From the NCBI GenBank assembly GCA_964247055.1, contig OZ176057.1:1-64000 (forward strand): a stretch of DNA of 64,000 nucleotides, read 5' to 3'. Origin of the DNA: Paragordius varius (Eukaryota > Nematomorpha). How positions within the stretch are numbered: position 1 is the first letter of the stretch; each line of letters begins with the position of its first letter. A model generated the notes under the pieces. The model was not told the DNA's origin, searched no databases, and saw only the letters and a list, made by a program, of their open reading frames with translations. The translations under genes were made by a program, and so were the position numbers. Shown one piece after another: positions 48,201 to 60,998 of this stretch.

Positions 48201-51200
48201 GGTGGTTTCGGTGGCGGATGGATGTAAACTCAATATACGAATATCCATTAAGACCGTTGCATCAATCAGGTCCAAGTCTTACAAAAAACCGTCCGGCAAA
48301 ATCTGTTCAAATTGGTTCTCAGCCAATCAACCAATCTTCTTAACTCCATCTATCCTAATACAGAAAAGGGGTGGTTTCGGTGGCGGATGGATGTAAACTC
48401 AATATACGAATATCCATTAAGACAGTTGCATCAATCAGGTCCAAGTCTTACAAAAAACCGTCCGGCAAAATCTGTTCAAATTGGTTCTCAGCCAAATCAA
48501 CCACCAATCTTAACTCCATCTATCCTAATACTGAAAAGGGGTGGTTTCGGTGGCGGATGGATGTAAACTCAATATAGGAATATCCATTAAGACAGTTGCA
48601 TCAATCAGGTCCAAGTCTTACAAAAAACCGTCCGGCAAAATCTGTTCAAATTGGTTCTCAGCCAAATCAACCACCAATCTTAACTCCATGTATCCTAATA
48701 CTGAAAAGGGGTGGTTTCGGTGGCGGATGGATGTAAACTCAATATACGAATATCCATTAAGACCGTTGCATCAATCAGGTCAAAGTCTTACAAAAAACCG
48801 TCCGGCAAAATCTGTTCAAATTGGTTCTCAGCCAATCAACCAACCTTCTTAACTCCATCTATCCTAATACTGAAAAGAGGTGGTTTCGGTGGCGGATGAA
48901 TGTAAACTCAATATGCGAATATCCATTAAGACCGTTGCATCAATCAGGTCCAAGTCTTACAAAAAACCGTCCGGCAAAATCTGTTTAAATTGGTTCTCAG
49001 CCAATCAACCATTCTTAACTCCATCAATCCTAATACAGAAAAGGGGTGGTTTCGGTGGCGGATGGATGTAAACTCAATATACGAATATCCATTAAGACAG
49101 TTGCATCAATCATGTCCAAGTCTTACAAAAAACCGTCCGGCAAAATCTGTTCAAATTGGTTCTCAGCCAAATCAACCACCAATCTTAACTCCATCTATCC
49201 TAATACTGAAAAGGGGTGGTTTCGGTGGCGGATGGATGTAAACAAAATATACGAATATCCATTAAGACAGATGCATCAATCAGGTCCAAGTCTTACAAAA
49301 AACCGTCCGGCAAAATCTGTTCAAATTGGTTCTCAGCCAAATCAACCACCAATCTTAACTCCATCTATCCTAATACTGAAAAGGGGTGGTTTCGGTGGCG
49401 GATGGATGTAAACTCAATATAGGAATATCCATTAAGACAGTTGCATCAATCAGGTCCAAGTCTTACAAAAAACCGTCCGGCAAAATCTGTTCAAATTGGT
49501 TCTCAGCCAAATCAACCACCAATCTTAACTCCATCTATCCTAATACTGAAAAGGGGTGGTTTCGGTGGCGGATGGATGTAAACTCAATATACGAATATCC
49601 ATTAAGACCGTTGCATCAATCAGGTCAAAGTCTTACAAAAAACCGTCCGGCAAAATCTGTTCAAATTGGTTCTCAGCCAATCAACCAACCTTCTTAACTC
49701 CATCTATCCTAATACTGAAAAGAGGTGGTTTCGGTGGCGGATGAATGTAAACTCAATATGCGAATATCCATTAAGACCGTTGCATCAATCAGGTCCAAGT
49801 CTTACAAAAAACCGTCCGGCAAAATCTGTTTAAATTGGTTCTCAGCCAATCAACCATTCTTAACTCCATCAATCCTAATACAGAAAAGGGGTGGTTTCGG
49901 TGGCGGATGGATGTAAACTCAATATACGAATATCCATTAAGACAGTTGCATCAATCATGTCCAAGTCTTACAAAAAACCGTCCGGCAAAATCTGTTCAAA
50001 TTGGTTCTCAGCCAAATCAACCACCAATCTTAACTCCATCTATCCTAATACTGAAAAGGGGTGGTTTCGGTGGCGGATGGATGTAAACAAAATATACGAA
50101 TATCCATTAAGACAGATGCATCAATCAGGTCCAAGTCTTACAAAAAACCGTCCGGCAAAATCTGTTCAAATTGGTTCTCAGCCAAATCAACCACCAATCT
50201 TAACTCCATCTATCCTAATACTGAAAAGGGGTGGTTTCGGTGGCGGATGGATGTAAACTCAATATACGAATATCCATTAAGACCGTTGCATCAATCAGGT
50301 CCAAGTCTTACAAAAAACCGTCCGGCAAAATCTGTTCAAATTGGTTCTCAGCCAATCAACCAACCTTCTTAACTCCATCTATCCTAATACTGAAAAGGGG
50401 TGGTTTCGGTGGCGGATGGATGTAAACTCAATATACGAATATCCATTAAGACCGTTGCATCAATCAGGTCCAAGTCTTACAAAAAACCGTCCGGCAAAAT
50501 CTGTTCAAATTGGTTCTCAGCCAATCAACCAATCTTCTTAACTCCATCTATCCTAATACAGAAAAGGGGTGGTTTCGGTGGCGGATGGATGTAAACTCAA
50601 TATACGAATATCCATTAAGACAGTTGCATCAATCAGGTCCAAGTCTTACAAAAAACCGTCCGGCAAAATCTGTTCAAATTGGTTCTCAGCCAAATCAACC
50701 ACCAATCTTAATTCCATCTATCCTAATACTGAAAAGGGGTGGTTTCGGTGGCGGATGGATGTAAACTCAATATAGGAATATCCATTAAGACAGTTGCATC
50801 AATCAGGTCCAAGTCTTACAAAAAACCGTCCGGCAAAATCTGTTCAAATTGGTTCTCAGCCAAATCAACCACCAATCTTAACTCCATCTATCCTAATACT
50901 GAAAAGGGGTGGTTTCGGTGGCGGATGGATGTAAACTCAATATACGAATATCCATTAAGACCGTTGCATCAATCAGGTCAAAGTCTTACAAAAAACCGTC
51001 CGGCAAAATCTGTTCAAATTGGTTCTCAGCCAATCAACCAACCTTCTTAACTCCATCTATCCTAATACTGAAAAGAGGTGGTTTCGGTGGCGGATGAATG
51101 TAAACTCAATATGCGAATATCCATTAAGACCGTTGCATCAATCAGGTCCAAGTCTTACAAAAAACCGTCCGGCAAAATCTGTTCAAATTGGTTCTCAGCC

Positions 51201-51356
51201 AATCAACCAACCTTCTTAACTCCATCTATCCTAATACTGAAAAGGGGTGGTTTCGGTGGCGGATGGATGTAAACTCAATATACGAATATCCATTAAGACC
51301 GTTGCATCAATCAGGTCCAAGTCTTACAAAAAACCGTCCGGCAAAATCTGTTCAAA
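47967..51356. repeat. 3.4 kb duplicate of 42900-46290 within the satellite
   Basis: The segment from about 42900 to 46290 recurs at an offset of 5067 bp (5066 after a 1-bp indel near 44574), about 30 monomers away. Marker: the unique ACCAACCTGCTTAAC at 43094 and 48161. Differences are only a few substitutions (CTGAAAATGGG at 44142, CTCCATGTATCC at 48685), so the duplication is recent. Distinct sequence lies between the two copies. Confidence 0.8.
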
Positions 51357-53390
51357 TTGGTTCTCAGCCAATCAACCAACCTTCTTAACTCCATCTATCC
51401 TAATACTGAAAAGGGGTGGTTTCGGTGGCGGATGGATGTAAACTCAATATACGAATATCCATTAAGACCGTTGCATCAATCAGGTCCAAGTCTTACAAAA
51501 AACCGTCCGGCAAAATCTGTTCAAATTGGTTCTCAGCCAATCAACCAATCTTCTTAACTCCATCTATCCTAATACAGAAAAGGGGTGGTTTCGGTGGCGG
51601 ATGGATGTAAACTCAATATACGAATATCCATTAAGACAGTTGCATCAATCAGGTCCAAGTCTTACAAAAAACCGTCCGGCAAAATCTGTTCAAATTGGTT
51701 CTCAGCCAAATCAACCACCAATCTTAATTCCATCTATCCTAATACTGAAAAGGGGTGGTTTCGGTGGCGGATGGATGTAAACTCAATATAGGAATATCCA
51801 TTAAGACAGTTGCATCAATCAGGTCCAAGTCTTACAAAAAACCGTCCGGCAAAATCTGTTCAAATTGGTTCTCAGCCAAATCAACCACCAATCTTAACTC
51901 CATCTATCCTAATACTGAAAAGGGGTGGTTTCGGTGGCGGATGGATGTAAACTCAATATACGAATATCCATTAAGACCGTTGCATCAATCAGGTCAAAGT
52001 CTTACAAAAAACCGTCCGGCAAAATCTGTTCAAATTGGTTCTCAGCCAATCAACCAACCTTCTTAACTCCATCTATCCTAATACTGAAAAGAGGTGGTTT
52101 CGGTGGCGGATGAATGTAAACTCAATATGCGAATATCCATTAAGACCGTTGCATCAATCAGGTCCAAGTCTTACAAAAAACCGTCCGGCAAAATCTGTTC
52201 AAATTGGTTCTCAGCCAATCAACCAACCTTCTTAACTCCATCTATCCTAATACTGAAAAGGGGTGGTTTCGGTGGCGGATGGATGTAAACTCAATATACG
52301 AATATCCATTAAGACCGTTGCATCAATCAGGTCCAAGTCTTACAAAAAACCGTCCGGCAAAATCTGTTCAAATTGGTTCTCAGCCAATCAACCAACCTTC
52401 TTAACTCCATCTATCCTAATACTGAAAAGGGGTGGTTTCGGTGGCGGATGGATGTAAACTCAATATACGAATATCCATTAAGACCGTTGCATCAATCAGG
52501 TCCAAGTCTTACAAAAAACCGTCCGGCAAAATCTGTTCAAATTGGTTCTCAGCCAATCAACCAATCTTCTTAACTCCATCTATCCTAATACAGAAAAGGG
52601 GTGGTTTCGGTGGCGGATGGATGTAAACTCAATATACGAATATCCATTAAGACAGTTGCATCAATCAGGTCCAAGTCTTACAAAAAACCGTCCGGCAAAA
52701 TCTGTTCAAATTGGTTCTCAGCCAAATCAACCACCAATCTTAATTCCATCTATCCTAATACTGAAAAGGGGTGGTTTCGGTGGCGGATGGATGTAAACTC
52801 AATATAGGAATATCCATTAAGACAGTTGCATCAATCAGGTCCAAGTCTTACAAAAAACCGTCCGGCAAAATCTGTTCAAATTGGTTCTCAGCCAAATCAA
52901 CCACCAATCTTAACTCCATCTATCCTAATACTGAAAAGGGGTGGTTTCGGTGGCGGATGGATGTAAACTCAATATACGAATATCCATTAAGACCGTTGCA
53001 TCAATCAGGTCAAAGTCTTACAAAAAACCGTCCGGCAAAATCTGTTCAAATTGGTTCTCAGCCAAATCAACCACCAATCTTAACTCCATCTATCCTAATA
53101 CTGAAAAGGGGTGGTTTCGGTGGCGGATGGATGTAAACAAAATATACGAATATCCATTAAGACAGATGCATCAATCAGGTCCAAGTCTTACAAAAAACCG
53201 TCCGGCAAAATCTGTTCAAATTGGTTCTCAGCCAAATCAACCACCAATCTTAACTCCATCTATCCTAATACTGAAAAGGGGTGGTTTCGGTGGCGGATGG
53301 ATGTAAACTCAATATACGAATATCCATTAAGACCGTTGCATCAATCAGGTCAAAGTCTTACAAAAAACCGTCCGGCAAAATCTGTTCAAA
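50231..53390. repeat. Satellite higher-order repeat, 1016 bp (6-mer) x 3
   Basis: The block with CAATCTTCTTAACTCC, CTAATACAGAAAAGG, TCTTAATTCCATC, ATATAGGAATA and GAATGTAAACTC is repeated at offsets of exactly 1016 bp (for example 50341, 51357, 52373). The third copy diverges after about 52990. Confidence 0.8.
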
Positions 53391-54828
53391 TTGGTTCTCA
53401 GCCAATCAACCAACCTTCTTAACTCCATCTATCCTAATACTGAAAAGGGGTGGTTTCGGTGGCGGATGGATGTAAACTCAATATACGAATATCCATTAAG
53501 ACCGTTGCATCAATCAGGTCCAAGTCTTACAAAAAACCGTCCGGCAAAATCTGTTCAAATTGGTTCTCAGCCAATCAACCAATCTTCTTAACTCCATCTA
53601 TCCTAATACAGAAAAGGGGTGGTTTCGGTGGCGGATGGATGTAAACTCAATATACGAATATCCATTAAGACAGTTGCATCAATCAGGTCCAAGTCTTACA
53701 AAAAACCGTCCGGCAAAATCTGTTCAAATTGGTTCTCAGCCAAATCAACCACCAATCTTAACTCCATCTATCCTGATACTGAAAAGGGGTGGTTTCGGTG
53801 GCGGATGGATGTAAACTCAATATACGAATATCCATTAAGACCGTTGCATCAATCAGGTCAAAGTCTTACAAAAAACCGTCCGGCAAAATCTGTTCAAATT
53901 GGTTCTCAGCCAATCAACCAACCTTCTTAACTCCATCTATCCTAATACTGAAAAGAGGTGGTTTCGGTGGCGGATGAATGTAAACTCAATATGCGAATAT
54001 CCATTAAGACCGTTGCATCAATCAGGTCCAAGTCTTACAAAAAACCGTCCGGCAAAATCTGTTTAAATTGGTTCTCAGCCAATCAACCATTCTTAACTCC
54101 ATCAATCCTAATACAGAAAAGGGGTGGTTTCGGTGGCGGATGGATGTAAACTCAATATACGAATATCCATTAAGACCGTTGCATCAATCAGGTCCAAGTC
54201 TTACAAAAAACCGTCCGGCAAAATCTGTTCAAATTGGTTCTCAGCCAAATCAACCACCAATCTTAACTCCATCTATCCTAATACTGAAAAGGGGTGGTTT
54301 CGGTGGCGGATGGATGTAAACTCAATATACGAATATCCATTAAGACCGTTGCATCAATCAGGTCCAAGTCTTACAAAAAACCGTCCGGCAAAATCTGTTC
54401 AAATTGGTTCTCAGCCAATCAACCACCAATCTTAACTCCATCTATCCTAATACTGAAAAGGGGTGGTTTCGGTGGCGGATGGATGTAAACTCAATATACG
54501 AATATCCATTAAGACCGTTGCATCAATCAGGTCCAAGTCTTACAAAAAACCGTCCGGCAAAATCTGTTCAAATTGGTTCTCAGCCAATCAACCAACCTTC
54601 TTAACTCCATCTATCCTAATACTGAAAAGGGGTGGTTTCGGTGGCGGATGGATGTAAACTCAATATACGAATATTCATATAGACCGTTGCATCAATCAGG
54701 TCCAAGTCTTACAAACCGTCCGGCAAAATCTGGTCAAATTGGTTCTCAGCCAAATCAACCAACCTTCCTAACTCCATCTATCCTAATACTGAAAAGCGGT
54801 GGTTTCGGTGACGGATGGATCCAAATCA

Positions 54829-55420
54829 TAATAATAAGATTATCTATGTAGACCAACATCAAAAACATCTAATGCTTTAAGACATTTTCCTTTTCATATA
54901 AATCCAATACAGCTCTCTCACTGTAAATACTTATTTACAAAAAAATTTTGTTATAACTATTATTTAATTAATGTTTTATTATTCAAACCCCCAAAAATGG
55001 GGTCACTATATCATCAAAAAAATAAATAATATAATCATATATAATATATTGAGATATGGTGTGGTTATTTTTACAATCTATTTTTCGTGTCTTGTCAAAT
55101 ATCAATTAGAGGAGATAGCGATTCCGTTACCCTTAATTTTTTAAAACACTAATATTTTCTACAACCAACATCAAAGTTATTGGCAAGATTTATTTTAAAA
55201 ATTAAAACTAAAACCATCTTGTGTTGATTACACCTCTACATATTTCTTAAAAATTAAAATATAGACAAAACGGATAAAGCAAATTTTTTAATATAAGAAT
55301 ATCCATATTTGTTAAAACAGGGTTGTCCACTCTATTCAGTATTTACCAGCTCTAAAAAATGTTAAAACATATAAAATTGAATTTCAATCAAAATTTGAGG
55401 TTTTTTAGATGATATATAAT
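54829..55420. other. Spacer after the satellite
   Basis: AT-rich, no gene seen. ATATAGACAAAACGGATAAA near 55260 may be a scrap of a MITE-A arm. Confidence 0.5.
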
Positions 55421-55928
55421 TAAGGTGACCAGACGTCCCGCTTTTTCACACTTTGTCTCGCGTCCCGCTACGTTTTGAAAATGTCCCGCATTTTCACGAT
55501 TATATAAAAAAATTTTTTTTTTAATACAAATAAATTTTTTTTATCCGTTTAAATTTTTTATCATTAAATATCTTTAAAATCTATATAAATTTTAAATTAA
55601 AATTTTTTATTTTAAATTAAAAATATTTATTTTTTTCGAATTTATATCATATGATTATATAATTTCCTTCCTAATACTTATCAAAAAGCCAAATTAATAC
55701 CACAAATCTCTAGATTAAAAGACAAATTGATACCACAAATCGGTACCTTACACATTTATTCCAGAAAATCAAGGTAATATAATATTTATTTATACTAATA
55801 TTATAGTTTTATTACTTGCCAACATTATTAAAAGCCAAATTAATACCACAAATCGGTAGCTTAAAAGACAAATTGATACCACAAATTGGTACCTTACACG
55901 TTTATTTCACTAATAGTAGTTTATAAAT

Positions 55929-57700
55929 ATGAGCACAAAAAGAGGTTGTAAATTCAACGATGAATTAATGAAAGATTTTCCTTATATTAAAAAAAACGAA
56001 GAATGAATCATCTGTTTAATGTCTTATATGCGAGAGGGAATTCCTAGTACATAGCAGCAAGCATGATATTACAAAGCATATGGAAACACAGAAACATAAA
56101 AAATGTTTAGATATGGTGGCATCATCTTACAAAATGAGCGATTTTTTTCGAAAAACCGCTTTTGGAGAGGAAGAAAAGAATTTGGCACTAGCTGAGGGCG
56201 TGTTATCTTTTCACGCCGTTAATCACAATCATTCCTTTAGATCTATGGACTGTACCTCAGAGGTTATTCGCACGTTTTTCCATAAAAAATTTACATGTGC
56301 CCGTACACAGGCTGAAGCCATTGTGTGCAATGTCCTTTCGCCATATGCATTTTATGAAATACAAAAAGATTTGCTAAAAATTAATTTCTTATCCCTATAC
56401 TCTGATGCATCAAATCACCATCACACAAAATTATTTCCCACTTTAATAAGATATTTTGATTAAGAAACCGGAATAAAATTTAAATTTTAGATATTTCTCT
56501 ACCCGGTGAAAATTCCGAAATAATATTTACTTTAATAATGCATATTCTAGTAAAAATAATTTAAAAGACAAATCGCCATATTGCGCTGACAACACCAATA
56601 CGAACTTTGGTGGAAAAGCAAGGAGGGGAACAAAAAATATTTTTCATAAATTAACACATAATCTTAATCAAAACATTATTGTCTGTGCAGCGCATACGCT
56701 ATTCAAACAGCTACTGATTTGTTACCCCTAGATGTGGAAAATGTAGTTGTTAAAATATATTCCTATTTTTATATATACATGGTACGTGTTGAAACGCTTA
56801 AAGAATTCTGTGAAAAGGCAGAAGTTCAATATCAAAAAATGCTTGGATATTGCAAAGTTGGTTAGCTTTCATGCCAGCTATCGAATATGATCCTTTAAAA
56901 AAATTTTTTATCACAGGACAAATGTCCTACAACTTTAAAAGAGTTTTTTGAAAGGGATTCTTCAAAAATATGGTTAGAATTCTTACATAATCAAGCTTCT
57001 CTCTTTCAAAATGTTATTAAATTTATGGAAGGTGACGAAATTTCGGCAATCGAAGTAGCCAATGAAGTTAGTAACCTAAAATTCCAATGTCAAGAACGGT
57101 TAGAAAATATTTTTATACCATTAACCATCCGTAATATAATAAATAATTTAGAAAAACAAGGCTTAATAAATCCCCAAGATATCCTGTACCATATAAAAAT
57201 GTTATATACAAACAGTAAAGATTATTTGGAAGACTGGACGACGCAATTCAATGAAATTGATCATTTTCATTGGATTACATTAAAATCAGAATTTAATTGG
57301 TGCGATGTTCAAAAATCATTTGATTATATCTGCTCCAAAATTCTCAAAAAGTAATCTTTCAGAAAATGACTTTTTTCTGAAGTATCATTGGTTAAAAGAT
57401 ATATTAATAATGAAAATAAATTATGGACAAAAGAAAAATATACAGTAAAAAAAATGGTTGGAAATATTTCATCATTTTGAAGCCAACTATATTACATACA
57501 ATAATATTTTAAAAATTGTGGAATTCGCACTATCTTTAGCTGGAACCAACGCTGCTACTGAGCGCGTTTTTTCCACAGTAAATCAGGTGTGGACATCGGA
57601 AAAATAAATTTAAATGTTGAAACTTTAAACGCCGTTTTATCTGTCAAATATAATTTGACAAATTGTTGTGAAGACTTCTACAATATTTTAAAAATGATGA
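55929..57700 (+). pseudogene. hAT transposase remnant, copy 2
   Basis: Starts MSTKRGCKFNDELMKDFPYI and hits a stop at about 56005. The longest open pieces are 56080-56463 (with LALAEGVLSFHAVNHNHSF, SMDCTSEVIRTFF and SDASNHHHTKLFP) and 57025-57354 (with LYHIKMLYTNSKDYLEDW). The C-terminal hAT dimerisation block ALSLAGTNAATERVFSTVN lies at about 57525-57585, and after a one-base shift near 57600 the tail continues NVETLNAVLSVKYNLTNCC. Catalytic function is lost. The family is recognised by the TNAATERVFS block and the element ends. Confidence 0.85.
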
Positions 57701-57794
57701 CAATCTGCTAAAACGCATTCATTTAAACAAAAAATATACCAAAGAATAAAATATTTTCTTTAAAGTTTTTGTGTTAAAAAATAAACAAAATTAC

Positions 57795-58620
57795 TTAAAA
57801 TATTGTATAAGTCTTCATAATTTGTCAAATTATATTTGAACACATAAAATGGCTTTTATTCAACATTTAAATTTGATTCCGTGTCCTTACTTAATTTACT
57901 GTGGAAAAACCCGTTCAATAGGAGTGGTTCAGGTAAAGATAATGCAAATTCTACAATTAAAATATTATTGTATGGAACATAATTTGAAAAACGATTATTT
58001 TAACCATTTCTATCCTACATATTTTTTTTTGTTGTCCATAATATAAGTTTTCATTCAATATATTTATTTAATAATGAGACTTCATAAAAAAGTGTCATTG
58101 TGCACCGTCTTGTCTTCCAAATAATCGTTTCTGTTTGTATAAAACATTTTTATAATCTGGCTATTCATTGAGCCTTGTTTTTCTGGATGCTTTATTATAT
58201 TGCGATTAGATTATATAATTATTTTCTAACCTTTTTTGACTTGGAATTTTGACCTTTGTCCTGTGATAAAAAATAGGATTCTAGGAGATCACATTTTTAT
58301 AAATATTTCAATCGCTGGCAAAAGAGCTAACCAACAGTTCTACAATATCCGAGCATTTTAACATCTATATTTTCCACATCCAGGGGTAACAAATCATTAG
58401 CTGTTTGAGTAGCGTTGTGTATCTGCCAATAATGTTTTGATTAAGATTATTCGCTAAATTGTTAAAAATATTTTTTGTGTCGCTTCTTGCATCACCCAGC
58501 GCACTTTGTGATGATTTCGTCTTTATTATTTTTTTCTAGAATATTACAATCACTTCACCCTTTGTTTCTGCACATGTAAATTTATTGAATATGGTGCAAA
58601 CAACCTGTGAAGTACAAATA
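57795..58620 (-). pseudogene. Inverted partial transposase copy inside hAT copy 2
   Basis: On the plus strand this stretch follows the order of hAT copy 1 from about 17640 onwards: TTTGTCAAATTATATTTGA, ACATTTAAATTTGATT, GGTAAAGATAATGCAAATTC, ATATTGTATGGAACATA, TTGTCCATAAT, and later TTTTCCACATCCAGGGGTAA. It is therefore a decayed C-terminal to middle transposase segment on the minus strand, tail to tail with the forward one. A TTTGTGTTAAAAA-type sequence occurs on both sides (57766 and 58632), consistent with insertion or inverted duplication in the 3' UTR. Confidence 0.7.
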
Positions 58621-58837
58621 TTTTTATATTTATAATGTATTTGTGTTAAAAATAAATAAAGTTGAACCCCCCAATAACCCTCCCTTCTCAGATTTGTCCC
58701 GCTTTTTCCTTCAAAAAATCTGGTCACCTTATATATAATCCAAAATTGAGCTCAAAATCGAACAAAAATTATTATGTAAAGCAGCCGCAATGATATTTGT
58801 GTTGCCCTGTGATAGAGCTTAATTTTGAATTAATATG

Positions 58838-58840
<3 letters not shown>

Positions 58841-58872
<32 letters not shown>
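58841..58872. repeat. (AT)16 microsatellite
   Basis: Pure AT dinucleotide run. Confidence 0.95.
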
Positions 58873-58875
<3 letters not shown>

Positions 58876-58970
58876 TTAGTTATATTATAGTAATTGTGAT
58901 CATGCAAATAGTTATATTCATATGTGTAAATTCAATAATATTTGGCTGTATATTAATTATATTTCAAGAG

Positions 58971-60245
58971 CCTTAAACATTTCAAGTTGGTCCTTATTTT
59001 TGTTTTGTTTTTAACCATTACACTGGACAACAAATCGCCACTAGAGATTTTTGTATATTCTGATATTTACTATCAGTTTAACAATAAATTCGAAATAAAA
59101 ATATAATTTCACCTAAGAATTTTGTTTAAATTGTTTTTTTCGATGAAGCGTCCTCTTTATCAAAATTTTACTAAAAAATGTTTTCCAAAAACATACAAAT
59201 GCCCAATTTTAATTCATGATTCGAAAGAGTAGTAAAAACTCTATAAAACGCATACTAATATGTTTTACATCGATAGCTAATATTGGACATAGGAAGCTAC
59301 AAACGCGCGAAGCGAGAGCGTTTTCTTTAATTATTATATTTTTACTAAGGGATGAAAATAGCTACTTTGCATAGATTATAAATGTCCAAAAGATACAACA
59401 AGAATGTTTTTTTATTAAAACACTTATTTGTTGCATTTATGTCATTCAAAACAGCCATTTTTGAGTTTTTGCGATTTTTAAGACAAGGTAATTTTGATCA
59501 TTTTAACGATTATGTAATAAATTTACAGTTATAAATATGGATTATAATATCCACTAAGTAAAATAATTTTGATGATAATAATTTTTATTAAAAAAGCAAA
59601 CCAAAAGCTGTTTCAAAATTCTTTTTATAAATTTTGTACTAATGTAACCCTAACAATTATAATGTCAAAAATATTTATAAGTTTTATTCTATATAGCCAA
59701 AAATTATCGATAAACCCTAATATATGAAAATTTTTAGGTGTTAAACCATTTTTTCAGTCTACTCTTTAGGTATTTTAATAAATTGGATTTTAAATTTACA
59801 AGAATGGCACTTAAAAAAGTCAAATGGTGTCTAGTGTTATCAATCAAATCGTGTATATTCATCTGTTTTATTAATTTTACTCTATTATTTGAAATCAACT
59901 TTAGATCGCTATCGACTTTTGATTATTCAAATACCATAATTTTTTTGATTTCTTCAAAAATTCCAAATATTTATAGGATTTTAACATTTAAATTAAAGTA
60001 TATATGTTGTTTGTATTATTTATTTCGAAATTTTCATTAAAGACATTTATAAGTTAATAATTTTCTTAAATTGAAAAAAATTAGTTGAATTAAAAAAATT
60101 ATTTTTTTAAAAAATATATAATAAAAAAATGAGGTTAAAAAAATAATAATAAAAACATAAAAATTTTGAGGGCCAACTTGAAGGGACTAACTTGAAGTGT
60201 TTAAGGACCAAAGTGAAGTGTTTAAGGACACTCTTTAAGTTTAAA
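58971..60245. mobile_element. Candidate element with inverted subrepeat ends (MITE-B-like)
   Basis: The left end has CCTTAAACATTTCAAGTTGG then TCCTTA. The right end (60168-60245) has the complementary design three to four times over: GGCCAACTTGAAGGGAC, TAACTTGAAGTGTTTAAGG, AAGTGAAGTGTTTAAGGACA. It closes with TTTAAATGGTA, as in MITE-B (28706-29006). The 1.1 kb interior is AT-rich with no credible gene; the 100-codon frame at 59738-60040 is low complexity. Boundaries are approximate. Confidence 0.4.
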
Positions 60246-60998
60246 TGGTATATATGCAAATCTGTTTTAACATACAACTTTTATAAGTACCCATAACGGC
60301 ACATGAATTATTATAATCTTTTATGTTTAGTTGTTTAAAAATTAACTCTATTGACTTTTTACCTTTATCGTTTGGTTTCTCTAAACGACATTTCTCTAAT
60401 TATTTTATTTGAAACATTTATGTTATATTTGCATATCTGGATGTTATCTTATTTTTAACGTAAATATCGTAAAATAGCTTTATAACAATAAATTACTTTC
60501 ATATTATCTACTAAAGTTAAAGCTAATAATTAACAAATATTTAAATAAATAAAAATAATTTATCACTAATTTTTGCTAGGTATATTATTTGGGTAAATTT
60601 TATATTTGGTTCAAATTAAGTAAGGTGAGATGGGCTTAAATGAGTTTTGATACCTAAGCTTTGAACTTTTTCTTCGTGAAACCCAAACTATTTAAACAGA
60701 AATAATGGATAAAGGTCCTAAAAAGCCTAATTGATTTTTACTTATTAATCTAATTACATGATTGCAATTAGGATATATGGGATCTTAATTTTTTTTATTT
60801 TGCAACAGAAAACAAAAGGGTAAGAGCAAAAATAATATTAAAGCTATATAGTTACTTGTCTTTATAAAATCTTTTAATTTTTTATGTTTTTTTATAATTT
60901 CAATTTTTACTTATAAAAATATAGTAAAAATTGGGAATGTACAGAAAAAAAGGTCTTTCAACAAGACAAATATCCCATATAAATGACTGCAATATTTA
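60246..60998. other. AT-rich spacer, nothing recognised
   Basis: No gene, RNA or clear repeat seen. Confidence 0.5.

Larger units (their letters stand above)
38545..54828. repeat. 169/170-bp satellite array, ~96 monomers, with higher-order repeats
   Basis: Head-to-tail monomers with landmarks in every unit: CTCCATCTATCCTAATACTG, AAAGGGGTGGTTTCGG, GGCGGATGGATGTAAACTC, AATATACGAATATCCATTAA, CATCAATCAGGTCCAAGTC and ACCGTCCGGCAAAATCTG. Two length classes alternate: 169 bp (AGCCAATCAACC) and 170 bp (AGCCAAATCAACC). The array is distinctly richer in G+C than its flanks. Marker variants (CAGAAAAGG, GAATGTAAACTC, AATATAGGAATA, AAACAAAATATA, ATTAATTCC) recur in ordered blocks, defining nested higher-order repeats. 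The first monomers at 38545-38890 and the last at about 54790 are the most diverged, and both ends carry the same GGTGACGGATGG variant. The period is not a multiple of three, so it is not a coding array. A centromeric or subtelomeric structural role is possible but not shown. Confidence 0.95.
55421..58731 (+). mobile_element. hAT transposon copy 2 (defective, internally rearranged)
   Basis: Same family as 17467-20204 but in the opposite orientation. Ends are TAAGGTGACCAGACGTCCCG and AAAAAATCTGGTCACCTTA, flanked by an exact 8-bp duplication TATATAAT (55413-55420, 58732-58739). The left end has GTCCCG-type subterminal repeats. It is 3311 bp, longer than copy 1 because an inverted transposase fragment sits in its 3' part (about 57795-58620). 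Confidence 0.92.

Noticed and set aside
38545-54828. CRISPR array
   Set aside because: There are no short repeats with unique spacers; the whole 169/170-bp unit is repeated, in a eukaryotic sequence.
38545-54828. CENP-B box in the satellite monomer
   Set aside because: TTTCGGTGGCGGATGG resembles it only in TTCG; the A and CGGG positions of the box are not met.
38912-54851. Dozens of small plus-strand proteins in the satellite
   Set aside because: They repeat with the monomer and shift frame each unit, so they are not genes.
59738-60040. 100-codon plus-strand frame
   Set aside because: Phe/Ile/Lys/Leu-rich composition, as expected from AT-rich noncoding DNA.
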